From Talinum fruticosum (lineage: Eukaryota > Streptophyta > Magnoliopsida > Caryophyllales > Talinaceae): a stretch of DNA of 64,000 nucleotides. The DNA lies in the NCBI GenBank assembly GCA_021018815.1, contig JAITYX010000012.1:868001-932000 (forward strand). The letters run 5' to 3'. Position numbers and translations under genes: made by a program. Numbering within the stretch: the first letter of the stretch is position 1; every line of letters begins with the position of its first letter. Under the pieces are notes generated by a model. It was not told the DNA's origin. It saw only the letters and a list, made by a program, of their open reading frames with translations, and made no database searches. Positions 12,285 through 22,072 of the stretch are shown one piece after another.

Positions 12285-12440
12285 TTGTAATAGGTTCTCA
12301 TTACTACGGTTTTTCAAATAGATGATAGTAATAGGTGGTCTTTTACTATGGTTTAAAAATGTAGTAAAAGATGTCCATCTATAATTACAGCCACATACAC
12401 AATGCTACATAACCGTAATAAAAAGTTCTTTTAGAATCGT
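12285..12440. repeat. Second CACTA-type subterminal repeat cluster
   Basis: The motifs 'attactacggtttt', 'gtagtaaaaga', 'atagtaataggtgg' and 'gtaataaaaagttctttt' repeat the theme of 10862-11088 with more divergence. It may be the end of a second, non-autonomous CACTA spanning 11089-12440, or an older copy. It is cut on the right by Tat-2 leader sequence. Confidence 0.5.
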
Positions 12441-12479
12441 AGTTAAAAATGGCTCCTGTACTTAAGAAATTTTTTTTCG

Positions 12480-13128
12480 AGAGGTTAAACTACTAACTCA
12501 GTGGGCCCACATAGGCTTGATTATTGGGAAGGTGGTTACTCTGCACTCATAGCACATTTTTTCTAGATTTTACCGAGAGGCACCAAGAATTCATGTTATT
12601 TCCTGCCGTGTACCTCATAGAGGACTAAATTCTCGAACTATAAGACACTATGTATTTGACCTAGATTTATCCCTCTTTTCACCATAGATCCTTGGTTGTT
12701 TAGGCAGTCCCTTTCTCTTCATTTGTATGCTTCAAATGAGTGTGGGTGGTTTAGTATTTAACCTTTTTCTTGTGAGCCTTTAGATTAGGTTGAGCGTGCT
12801 AAATAACCCTTGGGTGCAAAATAAAATACAATAATTAATCTTCTTGAGTCGAGTCCAATGTGTGTATTTCTAGCCAAAAGTCCAAATTTGCCTCTCCGTT
12901 TTAGGTTGGTCCATTAATTACATTCCGAGTCAGTCCAAAATAAATCTCTCTTTAGTCTCGGCTTTTTCTTCAGCCACCTACCACCGGACATAGCCGGCAA
13001 GCACCGGCCACCTCCTGTTAACCAAGGTAGGTCCTACCCTTGACCCTCTTTCCTCTCTTAAATCAATTTTAGGTTTGGCTTTAGGGTTTTGACTTTTGAT
13101 TGTCACCATACTTGCATTTTTGCATCTC
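12480..13128 (+). other. Tat-2 5' leader
   Basis: 12490-12740 is the inverted homologue of the Tat-1 leader at 3405-3660. No coding sequence is evident. It leads into the minisatellite and gag in the same order as Tat-1. Its own LTR and PBS are missing. Confidence 0.6.
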
Positions 13129-13440
13129 GCCAAAAATAAAATCCATCTGAAATTAGTTAGTCCATTTCTTTCATTATACATTAGCCAAAAGCAAAATTCA
13201 TTTCAAATTAGGTGAGTCCATTTTTTATTCATCCATTAGCCAAAAATAAAATTTATCTCAAATTAGATGAGTCTGGTTTTTATCTATGCATTAACCAAAA
13301 ATAATATTTTTCTTTCTCATCTCAAATTAGGTAAGTTCATTTTATGTGTTAGCCAAAAATAAAATCCATCTCAACTCAGGTGAGTGCATGTTACATTCAT
13401 CTTTTGGTTAATGAAGTCTCTGTTTTTCCTTTTGCATTAG
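13129..13440 (+). repeat. ~60-bp minisatellite in Tat-2 leader
   Basis: Four to five units carry 'cattagccaaaaataaaat' followed by 'catctcaaattaggtgagtc'. This is the reverse complement of the array at 1203-1562. The two arrays belong to inverted copies of the same element family. Confidence 0.85.
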
Positions 13441-13681
13441 CGAATTAAAATTCATCCCAATCTATGTCATTAGCATCCTTACATCTCCCTTTAATCATTT
13501 TGCATTCCTTATGTGCACCCAATGAAAGAGCATTTTGTTTCCTTTTCCTAGTCTCTTCGGGTTTAGCGCTTGAGTCCCTTATACACAAAAGTTGGTTTTC
13601 TTAGCATGGTCTCGAGCAATTATCCTTTCGGCAGCAATTTAAGGAAGCCTTCCTCAATTGGGTTTCCTCGAATAGCCGAGC

Positions 13682-14597
13682 TTGAAAATGTTAGAGTGCT
13701 TCAATAAGGAGTCAATTACCCCATCTACTCATTCTACACCTCGGTCAACGCTAGTGAAGAACAACATCAGTGCATATAACACCAATATAGTTAATCTTCC
13801 ACCGACACTACCCGAAAACGATTTCCTTCCATGGATGAAAAACCACAACAATATCCTACCATCACCTTGCTCAATGAATCCTTCACTGAGATAGAAGTCG
13901 AGATTCAAGGCTCTATAGAAAAATGAGGAGAAAAAGAAGGAAAGAGAGGAACACAAAAATAAAGAGAGAGAGAGAGAGAGAAAATGAGAAAGAAGAATAA
14001 CAAGGGAAAGAAAAAGGAGTTCCACCACCACCTCCAAAAATGGATCTCGAATCTAAGACTCGATCCATGTATTGATCGGATAGAAAGGATGTTATGAGAA
14101 TCCTCCATGTTCAAGAGTCACTACTTTGACCTTATAGAATTCACATAAATTACCAAAGAGAAACTACCTCCCAAATTTACTATGCCACACATTAAGTTTC
14201 ATCATTATGACAATCTCCATCATCATGTTCGCAACTTCATGGGACCAATGACTCTTAACAATGTACCTCAAGATACTTACCACATCATTTTCCTATTGAC
14301 ATTCTATAATGACATGATGAAGTGGTATAATAGATGACCCATGAAATGTCACTAATTGGACTTATCTCGTGAAGGAGTTCATACATCGGTATTCCTACAA
14401 CACCGATCTACTAGTCACCCTTCGACATTTAGAATTGATCAAATAAGGGGAGAAAGAATCATTCGATGAACCTTCGATCCACCTATAATCAACATGAGAA
14501 GTTTCTACCATTCATGAGCTTCACAGCCTTAGAGAGGCGGGTATGCTGATAGAAGAAGAGTTGTCTGCTGCGACCATAAAAGTCGTGCCTCTTAAAA
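13682..14597 (+). pseudogene. Tat/Ogre-like gag fragment (Tat-2)
   Basis: It starts with an open stretch from ATG 13688 (MLECFNKESITPSTHST, then LPPTLPENDFLPWMKNH). The capsid-like core follows at 14160-14440: PKFTMPHIKFHHYDN, HHHVRNFMGPMTLNN, DTYHIIFL, MMKWYN, then in a shifted frame EFIHRYSYNTDL. Order and motifs match Tat-1 gag on the opposite strand. Stops and shifts break it. A purine-rich stretch (13920-14025, including (AG)9 at about 13963) lies between the two parts. It ends where an oppositely oriented LTR fragment begins. Confidence 0.65.
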
Positions 14598-14737
14598 GGT
14601 TTTTTGTTGTTTACCGGCTTTCGTCACACCAATCAAATATAGTCCGTGATCCAAATCGTCAAACAGGATTCATGATTTAATCATGGATCCAGCAAAATAA
14701 ATAAGAGAACAGGGATGACATGTTTTAGGTGTCTACA
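14598..14737 (-). mobile_element. Start of a Tat/Ogre 3' LTR (Tat-3 fragment)
   Basis: On the minus strand it starts TGTAGACACCTAAAACATG and is homologous to the first ~155 bp of the Tat-1 LTR (5577-5733). It is preceded on that strand by a PPT, so it is the beginning of a 3' LTR. It stops at about 14598 against the plus-strand Tat-2 gag, so the join is a rearrangement or a later truncation. Confidence 0.7.
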
Positions 14738-14753
14738 GTTAGCCCCCACTTTG
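14738..14753 (-). other. Polypurine tract of Tat-3
   Basis: The minus strand reads CAAAGTGGGGGCTAAC immediately before the LTR start TGTAGACACC. A purine run in this position primes plus-strand synthesis in LTR retrotransposons. Confidence 0.75.
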
Positions 14754-15110
14754 ACCGAGTCCGAAAGACGAAGGCTCAAAGTAGACACTAAAGGATACTT
14801 ATCTTGTTTTCGTGCGCTATTTCAAACGCCGATTGTTTTTCGGTGTTTGGAATTGGTTGCTATCAAACCTGAACTCCAAGACAAGGCATGGACTTCATCA
14901 TGAAGCATGCGTTCGAAGTCCGGTAAGAGGATCCTTGGATTGGCTTCATCGAGTCTAAAGCTTGGTGAACTTTTATTCGAAACTTTGATCATTATTTAAT
15001 CTAAAGCTTGGGATGATAATCTATTGTACTAACATGCTTGTTAGTAGATAATTATGTTGATGAAAGGTCGAGTGTTTTACCTACATAATTCGATCGAAAA
15101 TAAACTGAAA
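14754..15110 (-). other. 3' untranslated end of Tat-3
   Basis: The sequence upstream (minus sense) of the PPT has no recognisable pol domain. The 62-codon plus-strand frame at 14715-14903 crosses the PPT and LTR and is not a gene. The right-hand border with the PMD gene region is not visible. Confidence 0.4.
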
Positions 15111-15524
15111 AACTAATATGCAAAAGCGGACATGTTGGGTCTAAAAGCTCCACTTGCGTGCACATGGTGCCAATCATCCACTTGCCACACCTAATGGGAC
15201 TTCTAAAGCTAGACCACTAGCTAGGGCTATAAAGTTGCTGCCGATGGGATGCCACAAAGCCTCGTGGCCGGCGCCGGCTGGCTTTTAGCGAGCCCGGTAT
15301 CCGGCATGCTACCGGATTCCCTCTTTGGTCTCCTTTTGAGTTTTTCACTTTTGTCTTGTGTGTTTAGCACCCCTTGGCTGAATGGGTGTATTAAAGGGGA
15401 GTTAGTGTGTTCATTTTGCACACTTCACTTGCTCCTATCTTACTTTTTCTAGCTTTGCTCTAGTTGTGCATGTACTTTGCTCTTTGAGAAAACTAGTTGG
15501 TTTTCAAAACACAACTCTCTAAAT
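15111..15524 (+). promoter_or_regulatory. Putative promoter and leader of the PMD gene
   Basis: A TATA-like box (GCTATAAAG, about 15222-15230) lies about 300 bp before the first ATG of the PMD-like frame. Short plus and minus frames here (15227-15452) look like shadows. The transcription start is inferred, not shown. Confidence 0.35.
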
Positions 15525-15686
15525 ATGTCTAGAAGAAAAGCACATCAAACTGGAAGGACAAGGGTCGAGAAGTTGGTTCATGACAACTTCCTAGAGCGCG
15601 AGTGGCATCACATTGATGAATGGACCCTAAACGATCTCTTGGTGGAGGCCGAGAATCATACGTCTTCACTTGCTATTTCTCCATCG
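15525..15686 (+). pseudogene. PMD gene, exon 1 (54 codons)
   Basis: It opens at ATG 15525 (MSRRKAHQTGRTRVEKLVHD, then FLEREWHHIDEWTLNDLLVE) and runs to a canonical donor CG|GTAAGC at 15687. The frame continues only 15 more codons past the donor, so the splice is plausible. I do not recognise this N-terminal part. It is linked to the PMD exons at 31.2 kb because the DNA between them is a retrotransposon array with a TATTC duplication on each side. Joined across, the intron would be about 120 bp. The phase to the next exon is off by one base as read. Confidence 0.45.
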
Positions 15687-15781
15687 GTAAGCTCGTTGGT
15701 CGAAGCTTCAAAGTTTGCTCATTTAGAGTAGTGCCTCCACTAAATCTTGTTGGATTTTCATTTTGTAAAAGGGTTCTATTC
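15687..15781 (+). other. 5' part of the PMD intron hit by the Tekay array
   Basis: It runs from donor GTAAGC to the left TSD TATTC (15777-15781). T-rich sequence near 15755 fits an intron. The intron resumes at 31207 with TATTC and reaches a likely acceptor TAGCAG at about 31216-31221. Confidence 0.4.
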
Positions 15782-18278
15782 CGTAACGCCCCGAGTTACC
15801 ATTACTTAACAATTCTCTAATTCGAGAATATTAGGTAAGGTCGCAGCGGAAGTCAACGATCGAAGGCGTCACCGCCGTCCTAAGGATAGGACAAGGCTAA
15901 ATATATGAAATAAAATTGAAATTCAATTTATGCATCCACTGTTATATTTCCATTGATCCTGTTAGAAGTAACTACTTACTACCCGGGTAGCTAAATCATC
16001 CCAAAATACAGTTTACTGATTTAGCTACATAATATTTATACAACCTACTTGTAATTCCCAAGGCCATACCTAACCCTGGTTGAAGGTAAAATCACCGTGA
16101 GCGTCTATGTACCTTTAGGTTTGCGAATGCCACGAGGCTGGCTAGGGTTTTGCCTGCGTCGGACTTAATAAATGGTTGCTTGTTCGCCAGTGCTTCTTCC
16201 TAAAACAAAAACAATAAAATATTTGGAAAAGTGAGTCGAAACTCGGTACGAACATTCTCGCACTCGTAAAATAACTTTGAAGAATATATTGATTGAGCGC
16301 GCGCATTTCAATTCATTTTAGTTTGAAATCGGGGGAGAGAATATGAGTAAAACTTGCTTGCCGGTTATTATCTGAAAGTGGAACCCCTTGATAATTGATA
16401 CGATCTTAGTAAGGTGCACACCTCCCGGGCCGACCGAGAACCCGAGTTGAAGCCGCGCGGGTTGGGCATACGCCACGATGATTGATAATTGATGGGCATA
16501 AGCCCCGATAATTGATGATTGAGCGGGGACCACTTGATTAGGTGGCAAAACTTGATTTGCAAATGATTCATTATTAATTATATATATGAGAAATGTTGAG
16601 ATTTGATGAAATATGTGAGTTTTGAAAGGTACAGGCAATGCACGTACTGTGTTGAAAATATTTGTTTCTCCCCTTTTGCGGAAATTTGAGTCAGCAACTG
16701 TTCGGCAACGGAAGTGGCCTCTGTTCGTTAAAAATGAGTTTATGTTGTTAATAACGCATTTCTTGAGTTTTAATATTTGAATTTGTATAAGCTTTAACAA
16801 TGTATTTTATTTCTTATGTTCGTATGAAAATCGATTAAACTTATGTTTGTATTACTTAGCTTTACTGCGTTTATTGAATATAATTTATATTAATTAAAGA
16901 AGTTGATTAGGCTAACTAAATACCCAATGATGTTGGTGTTATTCGATTTGCTAGTTGACTTGAATCGAAAATGGTGTACATATATATATATGCCTAAACA
17001 CTTATTTTTAATTCATTCCTCGTTCCTCCCTTCTCTCGTACTCAAAACCCATAGTTAAATAACTAATCAATCCATCAATTGCCCTTCCTTCGAAGGTTTC
17101 ACAACTTTGCCGAATTGCCCAAAATTCATACATATACCATGTTAAGGTGATGAACGTTATTCTCTCGACGTAACTCGTATTCATAACCACATTAAGCATA
17201 CCAAGTGTTCGGATGTCCCCCATGCCTCTTACATAATCTATTATCCGACTTCATCCTCCCTGCATACTTTTTCTTCCTTTGTGTTCAAGTCTAGCTATTT
17301 ACAAAATGTAACTAGCCCATCAAATTGTTCACATATGCGCCAATATACTTCCCATTCAATTTCTTGAATCACAAATTTTACAAAAGAACTTACATTCATT
17401 CGCCTTCGTTCGTTCACTATAACCATTTCTAATATAACAAAATCTATCAAATTACTCCGTTATATAACCAAAACATCCCTAATTTCATTCACTAGATCAC
17501 AGTTTCCCAAAGGAGTCATATTCGTTCATATTCATACGCCAACTAACCCATCAAACTGCCACACCTCAATCGTTCACAACAATTCGGATTTTCCCAAATC
17601 AATCTTTAAATTCACTCAACAGACATATTTCTAAATCATATGTTTCAGTTTGCAATCACAATTACTCGAATGAATAAGGAATTTGATAACTTAGGGTTTA
17701 GTAATTTACCTTCAAATTTGTAGTGATGGAAGTCAAGAGCTAGAGCAGGGGCGGTGGTGGTGCGTGGCGGCAGCGCCGGCGACCATTGAGCGAGGGACGG
17801 CGACCGGCTCCGGCAACCGCTGCGGCTGGTAGCTGGCCGGAGAGTGGGCCGCGGCGAGGGACGAACAGCGCCCGCGGAAGAGAGAGGAGAGCGAGCGCGC
17901 GAGTGAGGGACAGAGGCAGAGGTGGACGAGAGGCGCCGGGCCTTTTCGGGCGACGCCGGCGCCGGCCGCCGGCTCGGCGTTGGTGGCGCTTGATGGCCGG
18001 AAGCGTGGCGAGCCACAGGTGGAGGCGGAAGAGGAAACAGAGCACGCGAGGGAGAGTGAGAGCCATCGCGCGAGAGTGTGAGAGTGTGAGAGGCGCTGCC
18101 GGCGGCGCTTAGCGCCGGCTTCGGCGGCGTTGGTGGCGTCCGGTGGCCGGACTGTGCGATGGCGGCAGGAGGCGGTGAGGCGAGCAGAGGCAGGGCAGGG
18201 AAGAAGGCGGGGAAGCGAGAGGAAGCAGGTGAAGAATTGAAACTAAGCTTGCCTAATTATCTCGATCTTAACCGCCTT

Positions 18279-18312
<34 letters not shown>

Positions 18313-18636
18313 GTAAAATCTGTTTCCGGATGTTTCTTTAAAAAAATCTGGTTCATTAATTTTATTATTTTGATTTATTTATTTATTTACTTTGTTTTCT
18401 TTTATTGTTACTTTTAATTTTATTTTAATAACGATGCTCACGAATTAAAATCTTATTATGAGATTTTTATTAGGGCCACTTCGTCGCCTTAGCTGCATAA
18501 CATACGAGATAAAAATAGTTTAAATATAAGATATCGAATTGAAGTGCACGCGCTCAATTATATAAATAGTGTAATTAATAAAATAAATATTGTGATTTAG
18601 AATAAATAATTGTAATTCGAGGGTCGGGTTGTTACG
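15782..18636 (-). repeat. Tekay LTR a (terminal 3' LTR of array)
   Basis: Sense orientation is minus. The U3 end (18636) starts with the GTAACAACCCGACC block, and the outer base pair TG is altered at 15782, where CGTAACGCCC replaces TGTAACGCCC. It contains, in sense order: an AT-rich start, a ~30-bp oligo-A (seen as T30 at about 18283-18312), a GC-rich island (about 17740-18240) with Ser/Pro/Arg-rich frames, a candidate splice donor (about 17711), an AT-rich middle and a candidate acceptor (about 16205). Several 60-160-codon frames inside it (for example 16318-16800 and 17645-18112) recur in all copies but show no domain. Confidence 0.93.
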
Positions 18637-18660
18637 AGTCTTCCCCCTTAAAATAAGTTT
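18637..18660 (-). other. Polypurine tract, Tekay internal 1
   Basis: The minus strand reads TTTTAAGGGGGAAGA just before the LTR start, preceded by TTTCGAGGACGAAACTT. That phrase commonly ends the internal region of Tekay/Del chromoviruses. The second copy is at about 24928-24950. Confidence 0.85.
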
Positions 18661-18699
18661 CGTCCTCGAAACTTGAGCCTTCTGCAATGAGGTTTGAAA

Positions 18700-18905
18700 A
18701 CTTAACTTAAATTAAGTGGGGGTATTAGTTTCTCGGGTATTCTTCGGTTTCCCCACGTGGCTTCCCGAGGATGTATGGTTAGTCCACGGTACTTTTCCTC
18801 CTAAGGAAATGCTTTTATTGCGGACTTTCTTGACCTTGTAACCCAATATTTGCACTGAAACTTTTCGCACATTTTTTAATAATTTCCAGTAGCTTTGCCA
18901 CAATA
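18700..18905 (-). pseudogene. Chromodomain-like C-terminus, Tekay internal 1
   Basis: The minus-strand frame includes VPWTNHTSSGSHVGKPKNT, which fits the W-x-N-H-S/T and EATWE region at the C-terminus of chromovirus integrases. Chromodomains steer integration to heterochromatin marks. Key residues are altered and stops precede it, so it is non-functional. The same sequence is present in internal 2 at about 24990-25195. Confidence 0.55.
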
Positions 18906-19226
18906 TCATGGTTTGGAATTGGTATATGCCGTCCGAGTCGCTAGATATGAAAATGTTATTCTCATATTTGGGTTCGAGATGAAATAACTATACATATATA
19001 TATGTATATAAGCTATTGGATTGCACTTCTTTATAACCTCATGTAGCCCAATATACTTAGGACTCGACTTTTCCTTAACTTTGAATCTTTGACCCCCTTT
19101 CGGTGAAGACACTTCAAAAATACTTTTACCTTTATAGCTCATTGTCGCTTTAAGTCTTCTTGATGTGGTCTTAAATCTTGCTAATCTTTTCGGTTGTTCC
19201 TTAGGTCCACTTGGACCCATAGTCAA
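18906..19226 (-). pseudogene. Integrase C-terminal region, Tekay internal 1
   Basis: An open stretch of 106 codons contains RRLKATMSYKGKSIFEV, then SPKGGQRFKVKEKSSPKYIG. This matches the position and pattern of the integrase C-terminal GPY/F-type module of Ty3 elements (V-S-P-x-K-G, L-S-P-R-Y-I-G-P). The usual GPF is degraded. The copy at 25252-25515 is nearly identical. Confidence 0.7.
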
Positions 19227-19630
19227 GGTGTTGCTCCACTCACTTTAACATAACGAGGTTACTGTATTTCCTCCAATACAACGCCTCAAACGGAGCGATT
19301 TTATCGATGACTCGATAATGGTATTATAAGATAAATTCATCAAAGATAAATCGGTTTCTGCTTTATTGAAAAGCCGTTCATCCAAGCTCTCGGTATATCT
19401 TCTCATATTTAATTAACTCTTTCGGTGTGCCCCATTGTTCCTGGATGGTATGAACTATTAACACCGAGTTTGGTTGCGAATGGGTCGCTATAGAGCTTAC
19501 CGAAACGTATTTGAAGCCTGTTATCACTATCGGGTATAATGTTACGAGGTATTCTCATGTAACCTAACGACTTCTTTAGTGTATAGGTGTGTCGGTATCT
19601 CCGCATTCTATATGTCATGTGTTGGTACAA
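19227..19630 (-). pseudogene. Integrase core remnant, Tekay internal 1
   Basis: Integrase joins element ends to target DNA. The frame 19409-19630 carries RIPRNIIPDSDNR, RFGKLYSD and SSYHPGTMGHTERVN, equivalent to the second catalytic Asp region and the Y-H-P-x-T-D-G-x-x-E-R motif with the catalytic Glu. The D of T-D-G is changed (GTMGHTE). Downstream, 19230-19400 carries a degraded stretch seen as an open frame in copy 2 at 25512-25694 (KAETDLSLMN, YNTIIESSI). Inactive. Confidence 0.75.
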
Positions 19631-19873
19631 AATCCGCAGATTTCATAAATTAATCAACAATCGCTCAAACATTTATTTTTGTTGAAGCAATAATAGGTAA
19701 TCTTATGGCAACGTTCATTGAAATTGAATCTCATCCCCATGTAGAAATCTCCAAAGGTCTCAATTCAATTCACCACAGAACATTGATACCTCTTTTCATA
19801 TTGTACTCTCCAACGTTCGGTTTTAACCATTTGATAATTGGAACACTTGTCTACAGATTTTGTAATATCTTTT

Positions 19874-20131
19874 TCACATTACTCCCCTAAAAACATTGTT
19901 TCCAGTCTTTATACCACTTGTTCCTCTTAGATGTACCAAATATCGTGGATTATGTGCTTCCTCAAGAGTTTCCTTTTCAATCCCTCTTTCTCCAATACAC
20001 AAAATTGATTTTGAAACCTTAAGGTTCCACCCTCGTGTATTCCTTGAAACCATGAGATTTTTCCTTTTTATATCTTTCTTAATCCTTTCCATCCCGACAT
20101 CACCGTTTTGGCCTAACTGAATACCTTTCAT
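19874..20131 (-). pseudogene. Integrase N-terminal (zinc-binding) remnant
   Basis: An 85-codon open stretch ends with ETLEEAHNPRYLVHLRGTSG. This resembles the E-A-H-x-S/x-Y-x-x-H-P-G-x-T-K-M start of the Ty3 integrase HHCC domain. The following Cys-Cys half is not intact. It begins only about 150 bp after the palm of the RT, so RNase H is missing between them. The second copy is at 26160-26417, identical over the frame. Confidence 0.65.
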
Positions 20132-20279
20132 GATTATATATTATACCTTTATCACAGCTAGGGACCCATTCATTTGTCCATGCGAGGCTGACTCAATGCT
20201 TACGTTATGGAGATCTCATATAACCATAAGCTAAGTTGTCATTATTACATTCAACTTGTGTTTTGTCTCCGTACTCCGC

Positions 20280-20620
20280 GCATTTGTCACTATTCACCAC
20301 TGCTCGTCATATTCTCTCTTATGCTTAGAGTATATAAGAATATCATCAAAAACCACCACCACACATTTACCTAGATAAGTCCTCAAAATCCTATTCATGA
20401 GATCCATGAATGCAACGAATACCTTGGTAAATCCTCTAGGCATCTCGTAAATTCGTAGGGTCCCTATTTAATTCTATAGGCAGCTTTGGGAATATCTTTC
20501 TAGTTAATTCAAAGTTGATAAAATATGCTAACTCCTCATATCCGATCAACGAATCGTTAATTCGAGGTAGCGGATACTTATTCTCGACGAGACCCTTTTA
20601 TAGTAATTTACTAACCCAAG
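20280..20620 (-). pseudogene. RT fingers/palm segment, Tekay internal 1
   Basis: Reverse transcriptase makes the DNA copy of the element RNA. Reading the minus strand: ENKYPLPRIND (about 20600), GPYEF, MNRILRTYLGKC, VVVFDDILIYSK (catalytic DD box, about 20330), HKREYDEQ. These are the fingers and palm motifs in normal order, with the MPFGLTNA box degraded. Frame shifts and stops interrupt it. It lies downstream of its own thumb-side segment (20640-20830), which is the reverse of normal order. The second copy is at about 26565-26905. Confidence 0.8.
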
Positions 20621-20639
20621 AGCACTCTTCCTCTACGTG

Positions 20640-20830
20640 ACATTAGTTGGTCCGGATCACCCCGTTACTCGCATTTACCTTATAAGGATCGACCTTAATC
20701 TCTTCTTTGGAAACAACATGCCTAAAATGTTTCTTCTTCTAGTCATAATTCACATCTTTGCGATTTGGCACATATTCGATGTTTTCTCAAAGTTTGTAGC
20801 GATAAACTCATATGCTTGACATAACTTTCT
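20640..20830 (-). pseudogene. RT post-palm segment placed before the palm
   Basis: Minus-strand motifs LQTLRKHRICAKSQRCEL, EEETF, then RHVVSKEEIKVDPYKV and LGLVNYYKR match the stretch that in Ty3 elements follows the F-x-D-D-I-L-I-Y-S box (H-L-x-x-V-L-x-x-L-R, L-G-H-V-V-S-K-x-G-I, F-L-G-L-x-x-Y-Y-R-R). Here it comes first, directly ahead of NKYPLPRI. Internal 2 has the same arrangement at about 26925-27115, so the permutation predates the tandem duplication. Confidence 0.75.
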
Positions 20831-20989
20831 CTCAAGGTTCAAGAATAATCAATGAATGGGCTTTGTTGAAACTAGTAACATGTTTCTTTTGAACTATACT
20901 TTCACTTATGTTGTTCAGTTCTTTTTGAGTCTCCGGAATTTAAAGCCCTTAGTTCGCTCTTGACTCGTTTAACCTCTGCGTTTACTATT

Positions 20990-21260
20990 CTCTTGTACGA
21001 TCCTTGACAATCTTTGATAAATCACTATCGAGTTGATGTCGTATATAATAGGCCAAGTCTTCCTCAAGCCTCTAACATCTTCACTTTATCAATAACGGCT
21101 AGGTTTGAGTCGTACCTAGATAACTCCATAAGTTTATTAGCGTACTCCACTATCATCATGGTGTAGTCCATAGCTAACTCCATGAGCCCTTATTCTTTTC
21201 GTACACGAATTGCGATGGGGTAAGTTTTTAGCTCTAACCTCATCCAGAGATTTGCCCCAA
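20990..21260 (-). pseudogene. Ty3 gag remnant, Tekay internal 1
   Basis: Minus-strand sequence contains ELAMDYTMMIVEYANKLMEL then SRYDSN, resembling the capsid-end motif of Ty3 gag (V-x-E-Y-x-x-x-F-x-x-L-S-R-F/Y-A). It is short, with a stop after KVKMLEA. No CCHC knuckle or protease D-S/T-G was found between here and the RT, so protease is missing. The second copy is at about 27275-27545. Confidence 0.6.
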
Positions 21261-22050
21261 ATGAACTCACAACCTCATTTTTTTTTTCTCATTACGCTTC
21301 ACCATATGTCCACTTGCAACAATAAATCCCTATACCTCTTTTCTTCAGGTGCGAATATCCTTTCCCTCTCCTATGAATCAAATTGCTCACAACTTCTAAT
21401 ATAAAACATATTTAGGTAACTCACGCTTTCATTGTGCTTATATAATCGGTAATACCCGATTGCACATTAGATTATCATTCTCTCGGGCTTCTTATCGATT
21501 AAGGAATCCTCGATCAAAGGGACTCCCAAGGCTTATTCGGATGTCGGGTTTGCTTTCTAATTCCAACTTAGAGGTAATATAGGGAATTTCCTAAGAGAGT
21601 TAGGTATTTTCTAAAAATTTCGGCAGAGTTCCGTTTGTAATATGGCTTATCCCATAAATTTAAACCTTTAAAACCCTGCATAAAAACCACAATATCACTC
21701 AACGAGCCACACGCTCGGAGTACACAACTCAACGGCCACACGCCGGAGTACAACCAATATACATTAAAGCTTAAAACCACCCAAATGGCTCATAATACAT
21801 CCGAACAAAATTCATGAACTTAATTACAAGTTACAAAACTTAAAAGCATATGAAATGCATGTCGAGCAACTTAAGTCATTAAGTACATTGTTTATACTTA
21901 GCTTCACCCAAAAGTATATACCTCAATTCAATATTAGTTACACCACATCCACAAATCCCAAATGACAACTTGAGGGAGTATTAGCCACGTAATTTTCCTA
22001 AAGGTCAAATCATGACACCTTAAAATCCTATTGCTCACGAGTGATTTCTA
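21261..22050 (-). other. Tekay internal 1, 5' untranslated/gag start
   Basis: No domain recognised. The 70-codon minus frame at 21568-21780 is not conserved as a frame in copy 2 and is probably chance. A near repeat 'ctcggagtacacaactcaac'/'gccggagtacaaccaatata' lies at 21715-21765. Confidence 0.4.
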
Positions 22051-22071
22051 AACCTCGCTCCGATACCACTT
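22051..22071 (-). other. Primer-binding site, tRNA-iMet type (Tekay)
   Basis: The minus strand reads TGGTATCGGAGCGAGGTTT next to LTR b. Plant initiator tRNA-Met would pair with TGGTATCAGAGCCAGGTTT. The only differences are at the two CAG sites (CAG to CGG, CCAG to CGAG). The second copy (28333-28353) is the same. Confidence 0.85.
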
Positions 22072-22072
22072 A

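Noticed and set aside
16318..16800. 160-codon minus frame repeated in all Tekay LTRs (also 22608, 28941 and, in plus sense, 61831)
   Set aside because: It lies inside the LTR, has no recognised domain, and breaks in copy b and in the 45.7-kb solo LTR. Its recurrence is explained by LTR homology.
18283..18312. Poly-T runs (also 24575 and 30857) as retroposon poly-A tails
   Set aside because: Same position in every Tekay LTR of the array, hence part of the LTR and not a separate SINE or processed gene.
17645..18341. Arg/Pro/Ser/Ala-rich frames on both strands of the GC-rich LTR island
   Set aside because: High GC content opens all frames. Both strands are open and compositions are biased. Not conserved between LTR copies as proteins.
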